A stretch of 64,000 nt of DNA from Hyphomicrobiales bacterium (lineage in GTDB: Bacteria; Pseudomonadota; Alphaproteobacteria; MED-G09). Of this stretch, positions 1-9,019 are shown piece after piece. The notes below the pieces were generated by a model. It was not told the DNA's origin and made no database searches. It saw only the letters and a list, made by a program, of their open reading frames with translations. The stretch covers positions 1 to 64,000 of the forward strand of contig JAOLDG010000006.1 in the NCBI GenBank assembly GCA_028339975.1. Direction: 5' to 3'. The position numbers and the translations under genes were made by a program. Position 1 is the stretch's first letter, and the number at the start of each line of letters is the position of its first letter.

Positions 1-16
1 ATTGTTAAAAAAACTA

Positions 17-943
17 ATGCTTTTAGAAACCCTTCTTTTTCCTCTAGGAATAATATTATTAGCCTTTGGTGGAGATAGGCTGGTGCTAGGAGCAAAGGAT
101 ATATCTAGTAAGTTAATGGTCCCACCTTTTATTATTGGTATTTTTATCCTAGGGTTTGGAACCTCCCTACCTGAGCTCTTTGTAACAATACAGGCGCTAG
201 AGAGCGGAAATTCAGATATTGCTATTGGTGGAATACTAGGCTCCAACATTGCTAATATACTCTTAGTTTTAGGTGTATCGCTTTTGTTAGTTAAAGATAA
301 ATCAGTTGAGGATATTTCCTCAAAGGATATTTTTGTCATGATAATCGCAACAAGTCTTTTTTATTATTTTATATACTCTGGATCAATTACTGTTAGTTGG
401 GCTTGCGCAATGATTGTCTCTCTACCAGTATATTTGTATCTCTCTTATAAGGTTTTTAATAAGAATAATGATAATTTTGACTATCTAAACACTAGTTCAA
501 ATTTAAGTATTTTTATTAATCTTATAACGGGCTTTGGATTCTTGATTTATGGATCAAAATTATTTATCGATGGTCTAATAGTTATCTCTAATTTTTATGG
601 TATCCCAGAATCAGTTGTTGGAATTAGTTTAGCTGCAATTGGAACGTCTCTTCCAGAATTATCAGTTACAATTGCTGCATTTTTTAGAAAAGAAGGCAGT
701 GTTGCTTTAGGAAATATTGTTGGATCTAATATCTTTAATATAATTGGGGTCTTGGGCCTCTCTACTCTGATAAGCGGAGCAATTAGTTTTTCAGAGGAGT
801 TTAGGGGTCTTAGCTCTATAATTCTTATGGTTTCAAGTTTTTGGGTTTTATTCGTTGCAACTAATAAGCCAAAAAACACAAGGTTATTTGGCTCTATTTC
901 ATTAGCTTCATATATTATTTATACAATATTTATTTATTTATAA
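17..943 (+). CDS. Calcium/sodium antiporter, CaCA family (YrbG-like)
   Basis: Multi-pass inner-membrane cation exchanger, probably Ca2+/Na+ (or H+) exchange. The two inverted alpha repeats of the family are visible: GTSLPEL then GSNIAN in the N-terminal half, and GTSLPEL then GSNIFN in the C-terminal half, with about ten hydrophobic segments. An in-frame TTG lies at position 2, but the ATG at 17 is preferred because MLLETLL lines up with the known start of E. coli YrbG (from memory). That gives 308 residues, full length for the family. No upstream sequence is visible, so start signals cannot be judged. It converges on the next gene with a 2-bp gap. Substrate is inferred from the family. Confidence 0.85.
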   Translation: MLLETLLFPLGIILLAFGGDRLVLGAKDISSKLMVPPFIIGIFILGFGTSLPELFVTIQALESGNSDIAIGGILGSNIANILLVLGVSLLLVKDKSVEDISSKDIFVMIIATSLFYYFIYSGSITVSWACAMIVSLPVYLYLSYKVFNKNNDNFDYLNTSSNLSIFINLITGFGFLIYGSKLFIDGLIVISNFYGIPESVVGISLAAIGTSLPELSVTIAAFFRKEGSVALGNIVGSNIFNIIGVLGLSTLISGAISFSEEFRGLSSIILMVSSFWVLFVATNKPKNTRLFGSISLASYIIYTIFIYL

Positions 944-945
944 TC

Positions 946-1860
946 TTAAAAAGGCTCATAAGGAAATACTGTAACAGTTGCTCCTAAATCTGGCGCTATT
1001 GATTCAAAAGCAGGAAAGGCTGAATCTAAAAGTTTTTCAGGTGTCCATCCATCTGTATCTGCAATACTTTTGATTGGTCTTGGTTGGCTAAATAATGAAA
1101 CTTCATTTCCTCTTACCGATAAAATTTGTCCAGATAGTTTGCATTTTGGAGCAGCAAGAGCCACAGCAGTTTGCGCAACTTGATCAGGTCTCATAGCGTT
1201 TTTCATTCTTTCTACTCTTTTTTTGGAGGCTTCATCCTTAATAGGAATAGTTGCAATCATTCTTGTCCAAGCAAAGGGAGCAATAACATTTGATCTAATA
1301 TTCTTTATTTCATTTTCCATTGCTATAATTCTTGATAAACCATGTATTCCAAGTTTTGCTGCCGCATAATTTGCTTGTCCAATATTACCTATTAAGCCCG
1401 TTGTAGAAGTAAAAAGAACAAAATTACCTTCTTCTTTTTCTCTAAAATAATTTACTGCGGATCTACAAACATTAAAGCTTCCTTTTAGATGAACTGATAG
1501 AACTGAATCCCAGTCTTCCTCTTCCATCTTATGAAACATCTTATCCCTCAAAATTCCGGCGGGGTTAATTATAGAATGAAGTTCTCCATATTCATCAAGG
1601 GCTTGTTGAATCATAAATTCAGTTCCCTTTCTGTCTGTAACAGAATCGGTATTTGATACAGCTTGACCGCCTGCAGCCTCTATCTCTTTCTTTACAATCT
1701 CAATAGGCTTTTGATCACCTGCGTCTCCACCTGCTACTGATCCACCTAAATCATTAATTACTAAACGTGCACCTTCTTTTGCAGCTAGTAGAGCAGTCTC
1801 TCTTCCTATTCCATTTGCCGCCCCAGTAATTAAAAGAACTTTTCCCTCGAGAACTCCCAT
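946..1860 (-). CDS. Short-chain dehydrogenase/reductase (hydroxyacyl-CoA dehydrogenase-like)
   Basis: NAD(P)-dependent Rossmann-fold oxidoreductase of 304 residues. The cofactor loop TGAANGIG lies at residues 12-19. A Ser and the YxxxK motif (Tyr-Ala-Ala-Ala-Lys) form the active site near residues 152-170. The insert after strand 2 (GGSVAGGDAG) and the roughly 300-residue length resemble the dehydrogenase domain of MFE-2-type beta-oxidation proteins, so a (3R)-hydroxyacyl-CoA substrate is possible but unproven. The usual NNAG motif reads NPAG here, a small oddity. It is a single-gene unit, divergent from the DUF1285 operon across 70 bp. Confidence 0.8.
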   Translation of the reverse strand: MGVLEGKVLLITGAANGIGRETALLAAKEGARLVINDLGGSVAGGDAGDQKPIEIVKKEIEAAGGQAVSNTDSVTDRKGTEFMIQQALDEYGELHSIINPAGILRDKMFHKMEEEDWDSVLSVHLKGSFNVCRSAVNYFREKEEGNFVLFTSTTGLIGNIGQANYAAAKLGIHGLSRIIAMENEIKNIRSNVIAPFAWTRMIATIPIKDEASKKRVERMKNAMRPDQVAQTAVALAAPKCKLSGQILSVRGNEVSLFSQPRPIKSIADTDGWTPEKLLDSAFPAFESIAPDLGATVTVFPYEPF

Positions 1861-1930
1861 TATAAATCTCCTTCTAAAATTAATTTAAATTGTTATAAAA
1901 CAATAAATACAAATCAGGTATATTTTTTTT

Positions 1931-2500
1931 ATGGTTGATCTTAAAAATATTATAAAAAGCGCGCAAACAGCAAATGAAGAATCTCACGATGGTTATCCTC
2001 CGGTTGAAAAATGGAATCCTGATCACTGCGGTGATATTGGTCTTGAAATAAAAAGCGACGGAAGCTGGCACTACATGAATTCTCCTATTGGACGTAAAAA
2101 AATTGTTAATTTGTTTGCTAGGATTTTAAGAAAAGAAAAAGATGGTAGTTATGTTTTAGTTACTCCAGTAGAAAAAATTATTATCAAAGTTCACGATGCA
2201 CCTTTTATTGCTACAAGTGTAGAGGTGTCAGGTAATGAAAAAGATACCATGCTAAAGTTCACTACAAATACTGGTGATACTGTTATTGCATCAAAGGATT
2301 ATCCTATAAGAATTGTTATTAATTCTAAAACTAAAGAACCGGCACCATATATACTAGTCAGAAGTAATCTTGAGGCAAAGATATCAAGATCGGTATTTTA
2401 TGAGCTTGTTAATTTAGGATGTGAAGAGAAGGATGATTTCGGTGTTTGGTCAGGAGGAAACTTTTTTCCTTTTATGAAGGTTAGTGATTTAAAGGGTTAA
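1931..2500 (+). CDS. DUF1285 family protein
   Basis: A 189-residue protein matching the DUF1285 family by its WNPDHCGDIGLEIKSDGSWHY-type N-terminus (WNP...C...I...G.W.Y) and the following G(R)xxxVxLFA segment. The biochemical role is not established. It is soluble, with no signal peptide or membrane segment. It heads a tight plus-strand operon with a NUDIX hydrolase (2-bp gap), DUF6111 and the CCA/poly(A) polymerase-type nucleotidyltransferase. I recall this neighbourhood from other alphaproteobacteria, which suggests a nucleotide or RNA-end role at most. There is no obvious Shine-Dalgarno sequence before the ATG. Confidence 0.8.
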   Translation: MVDLKNIIKSAQTANEESHDGYPPVEKWNPDHCGDIGLEIKSDGSWHYMNSPIGRKKIVNLFARILRKEKDGSYVLVTPVEKIIIKVHDAPFIATSVEVSGNEKDTMLKFTTNTGDTVIASKDYPIRIVINSKTKEPAPYILVRSNLEAKISRSVFYELVNLGCEEKDDFGVWSGGNFFPFMKVSDLKG

Positions 2501-2502
2501 GC

Positions 2503-3132
2503 ATGATGATTGATTGGAAGAATAAAGTTACAAAAGCTGTTGATGAAAAACCACCTTCTGAAAATAGTTTAAACCAAGCACCTGGATCAAGAAGTGATTT
2601 TGACTTAATCGATAACCCCTCAGATCGGTTAGATCCACTAAGCTTAAAACCTGCATCCGTTATTGTTGGGATAGTGGATGGTGATATACCTCAATTATTT
2701 TTAACAAAACGCTCTGATCAATTAGAACAGCATTCTGGACAAATAGCATTTCCCGGAGGAAAGGTAGAGGAGGGTGAAAGCTTTACTGAAGCTGCTATTC
2801 GAGAAGCAGAAGAAGAAGTTGGTTTAACTCTTCCGGATTATGAAATATGCGGTTATTTAGATACGTATGAAACAGGCACAGGATATAGAATACTTCCAGT
2901 TGTTGTTTTCATTAAATCTGATTTTATTCCGCAAATAGATGTAAATGAAGTAGCAGAGACATTTAAAGTTCCATTTGAATTTTTAATGGATTCTAAAAAT
3001 CACCAGCTGCAATCTGCAGAATGGAAAGGTATGGTTAGAAAGTTTTATACTATACCCTTCGAGGGTTATAAAATATGGGGAGCAACAGCAGGTATGATAA
3101 GGAATTTATATGAAAGGATTAATAAACTTTGA
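2503..3132 (+). CDS. NUDIX hydrolase, probable CoA pyrophosphatase
   Basis: NUDIX hydrolase of 209 residues. The full NUDIX box fits residues 86-108: Gly86, Glu92, Arg100-Glu101, Glu104-Glu105, Gly107. It is preceded by SGQIAFPGGK, typical of the CoA-pyrophosphatase (NudL/YeaB) subgroup. Such enzymes cleave CoA or acyl-CoA to phosphopantetheine and 3',5'-ADP, needing Mg2+ or Mn2+. Substrate choice is inferred from subgroup resemblance. The start follows the DUF1285 stop by 2 bp, and a second ATG follows immediately. The stop codon overlaps the TTG start of the next gene (TTGA), suggesting translational coupling. Confidence 0.85.
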   Translation: MMIDWKNKVTKAVDEKPPSENSLNQAPGSRSDFDLIDNPSDRLDPLSLKPASVIVGIVDGDIPQLFLTKRSDQLEQHSGQIAFPGGKVEEGESFTEAAIREAEEEVGLTLPDYEICGYLDTYETGTGYRILPVVVFIKSDFIPQIDVNEVAETFKVPFEFLMDSKNHQLQSAEWKGMVRKFYTIPFEGYKIWGATAGMIRNLYERINKL

Positions 3133-3374
3133 TTAGAATTTTATACTATCTGTTAATTTTTTTATTACCTATTGGGATTTACACCTTATGGATAATTTTA
3201 TCGAAAGGTAAGATTATGAATATGAAATTTTTTTGGCCTCTCGTTATTGGTCTTTTTCTAATGACCTCAAGTTTATTTATTTCAGCATTATTTTACGAAA
3301 ATCCAATCGGTAAAAAATATAATCACCCCGAGGTTATTAATGGCGAATTAAGGGAAGGTTTTTTTACAAAATAA
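3129..3374 (+). CDS. DUF6111-like small membrane protein
   Basis: Small 81-residue protein with two hydrophobic segments (about residues 4-24 and 34-54) and a short polar C-terminal tail containing NPIGKKYNHPEVINGELREG. It resembles the alphaproteobacterial DUF6111 family found between a CoA-pyrophosphatase gene and the CCA-adding enzyme gene. Function is unknown. It starts with TTG, overlapping the NUDIX stop by 4 bp, and its stop abuts the ATG of the next gene, so it is firmly inside the operon and likely a real gene despite its size. Confidence 0.75.
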   Translation: MIRILYYLLIFLLPIGIYTLWIILSKGKIMNMKFFWPLVIGLFLMTSSLFISALFYENPIGKKYNHPEVINGELREGFFTK

Positions 3375-4610
3375 ATGATTAATTCTATTCAAAATGACTT
3401 CATAAACGACCCAATGAGTAAAAGAATAATGAGGCTTTTAAATGAAGGTGGAGATTGTGCTCGATTTGTGGGTGGTTGCGTCAGAGATTCTTTAATTAAT
3501 CTTAAAACAAATGATATTGATATCGCCACAACACATAAACCGCAAAATATAATAGATATTCTCTCATCTGATTCAATTAAAGTTATCCCAACTGGAATTG
3601 ACCATGGAACGGTCTCTGTTTTTACAGATACTTATAATTTTGAAATAACGACTCTCAGGTCAGATATTGAGACTGACGGAAGGCATGCAAAAGTAATTTT
3701 TACTGATGATTGGAAGAAAGACTCAACAAGAAGGGATTTTACAATTAATTCTATTTATTTAACACCTGAGGGCGATATTTTTGATCCTCAAAATGGTTTT
3801 TCTGATTTAAGAAAAGGTAATGTAAAATTTATAGGCAATCCAAAAGAAAGGATACAGGAAGACTATCTTCGAATTTTAAGATATTTTAGATTTAATGCTT
3901 ATTATGGTAATGATAAAGTACCATTTTCTTCCAAAGCTATTAAGGCCTGTGAAGAATCTAAGTTCGAATTAAAAAAGTTATCCCCTGAAAGAATTCAAAG
4001 TGAATTTTTTAAAATATTAATATCACCACGTGTAAAAACTGTGATCGAAGAACTTTCGAGTATTAATATTTTAAGTATTATTTTTGGTAGTAAAGTTAAG
4101 TGTTCTTTTTTATCTAGGATGATTGATATCGATAACAAAAATTTATATGAGGCTGATCCCTTTTTAAGACTTATTTCAATTATTTATCTTCAAGAAATTA
4201 ATTATGATAATTTAAAAATGTTTAGTTTCTCAAATAAACAAAAAAAATTAATGTCATTATTTTTTGATCAGGAAATTAGTTTCTCAAATAACACAAATAT
4301 AAATCAACTTAATGAGACTCTTTATTTTTACGGAAAGGAAATTTGCGTTAAGGTTATCAGGGTTTGCTGGTCAACAGATTTGGTTGAAAATGACATAGTG
4401 TGGGCTGAGTTATTATTAAAGACTCAGAAGTGGGAGAAGCCTATTTTTCCAATTAAGGCTATCGATATTATGAATCAAGGAGTTGAGAAGGGACCATTTC
4501 TTGGAGAAATTTTAAAGGAGCTTGAAGATTGTTGGATTTCGTCTCATTTTACAGAGAGTAAATCTTTTTTGCTTAAGAGGCTCAAAGACATACTTGCCTT
4601 AAAAGTTTAA
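3375..4610 (+). CDS. CCA tRNA nucleotidyltransferase / poly(A) polymerase family
   Basis: Class II nucleotidyltransferase of 411 residues. The N-terminal catalytic core shows FVGGCVRD (32-38 region), the metal-binding DID (48-50), the motif around RRDFTINSIY, and a DPQNGFSDL segment. A helical C-terminal half would bind tRNA. The family adds CCA to tRNA 3' ends or poly(A) to RNA. The one tRNA in this window encodes its own CCA, so a repair or tailing role is likely, but CCA versus A addition cannot be separated by reading. Last gene of the DUF1285 operon, starting directly after the preceding stop. Confidence 0.88.
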   Translation: MINSIQNDFINDPMSKRIMRLLNEGGDCARFVGGCVRDSLINLKTNDIDIATTHKPQNIIDILSSDSIKVIPTGIDHGTVSVFTDTYNFEITTLRSDIETDGRHAKVIFTDDWKKDSTRRDFTINSIYLTPEGDIFDPQNGFSDLRKGNVKFIGNPKERIQEDYLRILRYFRFNAYYGNDKVPFSSKAIKACEESKFELKKLSPERIQSEFFKILISPRVKTVIEELSSINILSIIFGSKVKCSFLSRMIDIDNKNLYEADPFLRLISIIYLQEINYDNLKMFSFSNKQKKLMSLFFDQEISFSNNTNINQLNETLYFYGKEICVKVIRVCWSTDLVENDIVWAELLLKTQKWEKPIFPIKAIDIMNQGVEKGPFLGEILKELEDCWISSHFTESKSFLLKRLKDILALKV

Positions 4611-4730
4611 TAAAAAAATAGGTGTTGTATTATGTCGCATAGCCAAATATTTTCTTTACTTTCTCACAAAGATATCACATATAGATCAATAAGCAGATTA
4701 CCAAAATAAATTAAAAAAAGTGGTAGATTA

Positions 4731-5252
4731 ATGACTGATATAATCGATGAAAATGAACCAACAAGAAGAGATTTTTTATATATTACAACTGCAGTATTTG
4801 GCGCCACGGGAGCTGCTACTCTTGCTTGGCCTCTAATACACCAATTAAACCCTGATGCGTCTGTATCTGCACTATCAAGTGTTGAGGCCGATATCTCATC
4901 GATACCCGAGGGTGGATCTCTCAAGGTTGCTTGGAGAGGTAAGCCTGTGTTTATTCGAAGAAGGACTAAGGAAGAGATCTTAATTGCTGAAAATGAAGAT
5001 GCTGCAAATTTACCTCATCCTGAAAAAGATGCTGAAAGAGTAAAAAATAAAGAATGGTTAGTTGTAGTTGGAGTTTGTACACATCTTGGTTGTATACCAA
5101 TTGCCGATAAAGGAGATTTTGGTGGTTGGTTTTGTCCTTGCCACGGTTCTCATTATGATATTTCTGGAAGAATTAGAAAGGGTCCGGCGCCTACAAATCT
5201 AGAAGTTCCGCCTTATGAATTTGTTAATGAAAGTATTATTAAAATTGGATAG
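4731..5252 (+). CDS. petA: Ubiquinol-cytochrome c reductase iron-sulfur (Rieske) subunit
   Basis: Rieske protein of the cytochrome bc1 complex, 173 residues. A Tat-type N-terminus (TRRDFLY, residues 11-17) leads into a single membrane anchor (about 18-38). The two cluster-binding boxes are CTHLGC (116-121) and CPCHGSH (135-141), giving two Cys and two His ligands for the [2Fe-2S] centre plus the disulfide Cys pair. It accepts an electron from ubiquinol and passes it to cytochrome c1 on the periplasmic side. First gene of petA-petB-petC. A weak promoter-like TTGTAT-17 bp-TATTTT lies at 4625-4653, about 80 bp upstream. Confidence 0.96.
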   Translation: MTDIIDENEPTRRDFLYITTAVFGATGAATLAWPLIHQLNPDASVSALSSVEADISSIPEGGSLKVAWRGKPVFIRRRTKEEILIAENEDAANLPHPEKDAERVKNKEWLVVVGVCTHLGCIPIADKGDFGGWFCPCHGSHYDISGRIRKGPAPTNLEVPPYEFVNESIIKIG

Positions 5253-5259
5253 TTGAGTT

Positions 5260-6531
5260 ATGAATCACGATTACGAATATACCCCAAGTAACGGCTTTAC
5301 TAAGTGGCTTGATAAGAGATTACCCCTTATGCGCTTTGCAGATGAAAATATGTTAAGTTTTCCAACACCAAAGAATTTAAATTATTTTTGGACTTTTGGA
5401 TTCATATTAACTTTAAGTTTGGTAACACAAATTATTACAGGCATTGTTTTAGCGATGCATTATACTCCCCATGTTTTAATGGCATTTGACAGTATTGAAC
5501 ATATTATGAGGGATGTTAATTATGGATGGCTAATTCGTTATATCCACGCAAATGGAGCCTCGATGTTCTTTTTGGCAGTCTTTATTCATATGTTTAGAAG
5601 TCTTTATTATGGCTCTTACAAGGAGCCTAGAGAGATCTTGTGGATACTGGGTGTAGTTATTTTTCTTCTTATGATTATTACAGCTTTTATGGGTTATGTT
5701 CTTGTTTGGGGTCAAATGAGTTTTTGGGGTGCAACCGTTATTACTAATCTTGTTGCAACGATACCAGTTGTAGGGGAATCTATTCTAACGTTATTGTTGG
5801 GAGGCTTCAGTGTTGATAATCCAACCTTAAATCGCTTCTTCAGCCTTCACTATCTTTTACCTTTTGTAATTTTTGGAGTTGTTATTCTTCATATATGGGC
5901 TTTGCATGTAACAGGTAATAATAATCCTACTGGAATTTCAGTTAAAGATAGTAATGATACAATATCTTTCCATCCATATTATACGGTTAAAGATTTGTTT
6001 GCTTATATTGTTTTTCTTTTAATGTTTAGTTATTTCATTTTCTATAATCCAAATATATTAGGCCATCCGGATAATTATATTGAAGCTGACGCAATGGTTA
6101 CACCTGCGCATATTGTTCCTGAATGGTATCTATTACCTTTCTACGCCATCTTAAGAGCTGTCCCTGATAAGTTGATGGGTGTTCTTTTGATGTTCGGATC
6201 TATAGCTGTTTTATTTTTCTTACCTTGGCTTGATACTATGAAAGTTAGGTCAGCAAGATATCGTCCAGTTTATAAAATATTTTATTTTACTTTCTTAATT
6301 AGCTGTCTTCTTTTGGGTTATTTAGGCGGACAAGCACCTGAAGGTATTTATTTATTTTTATCAAGAGTTTGTACAATCTATTATTTTGCTTTCTTCTTAG
6401 TTGTGATGCCTCTTCTTAGTCGGTATGAAAAACCATCGGCGATGCCTATTGGTATTTCTAATCCCGCAATAGATACTAGTATAGAAATTGATGAGGTTGA
6501 CGGTGATTTAGTCCCTTCAGCTAATACTTAG
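5260..6531 (+). CDS. petB: Ubiquinol-cytochrome c reductase cytochrome b
   Basis: Cytochrome b, 423 residues, about eight transmembrane helices. The four haem ligands are His96 and His197 (one haem) and His110 and His211 (the other), with the expected 13-residue spacing in each helix pair. The Qo-site PEWY motif is at 287-290, followed by the C-terminal helical domain. Full length for the alphaproteobacterial subunit. It starts 7 bp after the Rieske stop and is followed 11 bp later by cytochrome c1. It forms the quinol oxidation and reduction core of complex III. Confidence 0.97.
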   Translation: MNHDYEYTPSNGFTKWLDKRLPLMRFADENMLSFPTPKNLNYFWTFGFILTLSLVTQIITGIVLAMHYTPHVLMAFDSIEHIMRDVNYGWLIRYIHANGASMFFLAVFIHMFRSLYYGSYKEPREILWILGVVIFLLMIITAFMGYVLVWGQMSFWGATVITNLVATIPVVGESILTLLLGGFSVDNPTLNRFFSLHYLLPFVIFGVVILHIWALHVTGNNNPTGISVKDSNDTISFHPYYTVKDLFAYIVFLLMFSYFIFYNPNILGHPDNYIEADAMVTPAHIVPEWYLLPFYAILRAVPDKLMGVLLMFGSIAVLFFLPWLDTMKVRSARYRPVYKIFYFTFLISCLLLGYLGGQAPEGIYLFLSRVCTIYYFAFFLVVMPLLSRYEKPSAMPIGISNPAIDTSIEIDEVDGDLVPSANT

Positions 6532-6542
6532 GAAAGTTTATT

Positions 6543-7325
6543 ATGAAATTATCACAAATAGTAATTATTTTTTTTAGCCTTTTGTTTATGCAAAGCAATG
6601 AAAATTTAATAGCGGCTGGTGGTGAGACTTATAAAAATTTAAAACCTGGTTTTTCTTTTGAAGGTCCTTTTGGAAAATTTGACCGTGAAAGTTTAAAGAG
6701 GGGCTATAAAGTTTATTCTGAGGTTTGTTCGTCTTGCCATGGAATGAAACAATTATCTTATAGAAATTTATCTCAAAAAGGTGGTCCAGAGTTTTCTGTA
6801 GAAAGAGTAAAAGAGATTGCCGCAGACTATTTTATTATAGATGGAGCAGACGAGTATGGTGATCCTGTTGAAAGAAGTAGGGTTCCTAGTGATCGTTTCC
6901 AAGCTCCTTTTGATAATAAGGATGCAGCTAAGGCATCTAATAATGGTGCTTACCCTCCTGACCTTTCGTTGATAGTTAAGGCACGTTCTGATGGTGCCAA
7001 CTACATATATTCTCTTTTAAGTGGATATGAAGAACCTATGCCTGATAGTTTGAATATAGATGACTCACTAAGTTACAATCCATGGTTTCCTGGTGCGGCT
7101 ATAGCTATGACCCAGCCTCTTTATGACGAGATGGTTGAATATGAAGATGGAACAGAAGCAACAATCAAACAAATGTCATATGATGTATCCAACTTTCTTT
7201 CTTGGGCAGCAGAGCCAACAATGGAAGAGAGAAAAAGTTTGGGTTTAATAGTTATGGGATTTTTAATAATTTTTCTTTTTCTAATGTTTTTTAGTGTAAG
7301 AAGATTATTTAAGGATGTTCATTAA
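6543..7325 (+). CDS. petC: Cytochrome c1
   Basis: Periplasmic c-type cytochrome subunit of complex III, 260 residues. A signal peptide covers roughly residues 1-25 (hydrophobic core, cleavage near NLIAAGG). The haem attachment site is CSSCH (62-66). The probable Met axial ligand is in AIAMTQPL. A single C-terminal anchor helix (about 233-253) is followed by a basic tail. Third gene of the bc1 operon. Its TAA stop is interleaved with the stop of ychF on the other strand: the four bases TTAA at 7322-7325 supply both stop codons. Confidence 0.95.
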   Translation: MKLSQIVIIFFSLLFMQSNENLIAAGGETYKNLKPGFSFEGPFGKFDRESLKRGYKVYSEVCSSCHGMKQLSYRNLSQKGGPEFSVERVKEIAADYFIIDGADEYGDPVERSRVPSDRFQAPFDNKDAAKASNNGAYPPDLSLIVKARSDGANYIYSLLSGYEEPMPDSLNIDDSLSYNPWFPGAAIAMTQPLYDEMVEYEDGTEATIKQMSYDVSNFLSWAAEPTMEERKSLGLIVMGFLIIFLFLMFFSVRRLFKDVH

Positions 7326-8419
7326 TTATTAAATCTAAAGTTCATTATATCACCATCTTGAACTTCATACTCTTTTCCTTCTAGTCTTACCTTCCCAGCA
7401 TCTTTTGCTTTTTGATAGCTGTTAAATTCTATTAATTCACTATAATTTATGGTTTCTGCCCTAATAAAACCTTTTTCAAAATCTGTATGAATTTTTCCAG
7501 CAGATTCAGGTGCAAGTGTAAGCTTTTTAATTGTCCATGCTCTGGTTTCTTTCGGACCTGAAGTAAAATATGTAACTAAATCTAAGGCACTATACCCTTC
7601 GCTGATAAGAATATTTAGTCCAGGCTCTTTTAATCCAAGAGAATCTATATACTCATTTCTTTCATTATCATCTAACTGGGATATTTGACTTTCTATATTA
7701 GCTGAAATTTTTATCGCTTTAGTATTTTTTGATAAAGCATATTCTTCAACTATTTTTGAGTACTTATTCCCTGAGCTGGCACTTTCTTCATCCACATTAC
7801 AAACATAAATCATTCTTTTGTTTGTTAGTAGGCTAAATTCAGCAAAATATTTTTTGTTTTCTTCGCTAAGTGAAGACTCATCAAATAATGATCCTTTATT
7901 TAATTCATTTAAAATCTCATTAATAAGCAATAGTTTTTCTTTTGATTCTTTGTCATTTCCCTTTGCTTTTTTTTCTAAGGAATTAGATCTTTTTTCTAAG
8001 TTATCTATATCTGAAAGAAGCAGCTCAGTTTCGATAATCTCTATATCTTCTATTGGGTTAATTTGACCATTTACATGAGTTATATTCTCATCTTCAAAGC
8101 ACCGGACTACATGAGCGACTGCATCCACTTCTCTAATATTAGAAAGAAATTGATTCCCTAGACCCTCTCCTTGAGATGCTCCCTTGACTAAACCAGCAAT
8201 ATCAACAAATGTTAGTCTTGCAGGAAGGATTTGAATGGATTGGTTTATATCTGAAAGCTTATTTAATCTCTCGTCAGGTACATCAACTTCGCCAATATTT
8301 GGTTCAATTGTACAAAAAGGATAGTTTTCAGATTGAGCAAGGGAAGTTCTTGTTAGTGCATTAAAAAGCGTTGATTTTCCAACATTTGGTAAACCAATTA
8401 TTCCGCAACGAAAGCCCAT
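7322..8419 (-). CDS. ychF: Redox-regulated ATPase YchF (Obg-family)
   Basis: Obg-related P-loop NTPase of 365 residues, full length. G1 is GLPNVGKST (9-17). G3 is in DIAGLVKGASQGEGLG. The G4 position reads NVDE, the variant that shifts specificity from GTP to ATP in this family. A helical insert (about 130-200) and a C-terminal TGS domain follow. YchF binds ribosomes and affects stress responses and translation. It lies 6 bp after pth, the usual pth-ychF pairing, so it is probably cotranscribed with rplY-pth. Confidence 0.95.
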   Translation of the reverse strand: MGFRCGIIGLPNVGKSTLFNALTRTSLAQSENYPFCTIEPNIGEVDVPDERLNKLSDINQSIQILPARLTFVDIAGLVKGASQGEGLGNQFLSNIREVDAVAHVVRCFEDENITHVNGQINPIEDIEIIETELLLSDIDNLEKRSNSLEKKAKGNDKESKEKLLLINEILNELNKGSLFDESSLSEENKKYFAEFSLLTNKRMIYVCNVDEESASSGNKYSKIVEEYALSKNTKAIKISANIESQISQLDDNERNEYIDSLGLKEPGLNILISEGYSALDLVTYFTSGPKETRAWTIKKLTLAPESAGKIHTDFEKGFIRAETINYSELIEFNSYQKAKDAGKVRLEGKEYEVQDGDIMNFRFNN

Positions 8420-8425
8420 TTTAAG

Positions 8426-9010
8426 TTATTTCTTTGATGGTGTTATATTTTTTTGAAATTTCTTTTCATCGCCATCTATTAAAATAGGAATATTCTTTGC
8501 AATAAGCGATAATATTTTATCAAGGGTTTCTGTATCCTCTTTTGATAAGTCTCCTAAAACATGACTTGTTACCTTATCCTTATCACCAGGATGACTTATT
8601 CCTATTCGTATTCTAAAATAATCTTTTCCAATATTTTCATCTATGGATTTCAAGCCATTGTGACCAGCATCACTTCCGCCTTTTTTTACTCTGACTTCTC
8701 CAAAAGGAAGATCTAATTCATCATGAAAAACAATAATTCTCTCAGGCGATATTTTATAAAAGTTCGATGCTTCTCTTACAGCTCGACCCGATTCATTCAT
8801 AAAAGTTTGGGGTTTGAAAGATATTAACTTTCTATCTTCAATCGCCCCCATAGAGGTTCTTCCAAGAAATTTAGTTCTACTTCTTCCAAATTTATGAAAG
8901 CTTGAAAGACAATCTAAGGCCATAAAGCCAACATTATGTCTGTTATTTTTATATTTTTCACCAGGATTTCCTAATCCTACAAAAAGTATCGTATCATTTG
9001 ATAAAGCCAA
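8426..9010 (-). CDS. pth: Peptidyl-tRNA hydrolase
   Basis: Releases peptides from tRNAs that drop off the ribosome; cytoplasmic, essential in most bacteria. The 194-residue protein shows the VGLGNPGEKY signature (11-20), catalytic His25 in NNRHNVGF, the Asn-containing KPQTFMN segment, and DELDLPFG with the catalytic Asp. The order rplY (9 bp upstream), pth, ychF is the standard bacterial cluster. Length is normal. Confidence 0.96.
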   Translation of the reverse strand: MALSNDTILFVGLGNPGEKYKNNRHNVGFMALDCLSSFHKFGRSRTKFLGRTSMGAIEDRKLISFKPQTFMNESGRAVREASNFYKISPERIIVFHDELDLPFGEVRVKKGGSDAGHNGLKSIDENIGKDYFRIRIGISHPGDKDKVTSHVLGDLSKEDTETLDKILSLIAKNIPILIDGDEKKFQKNITPSKK

Positions 9011-9019
9011 TTTAATTAA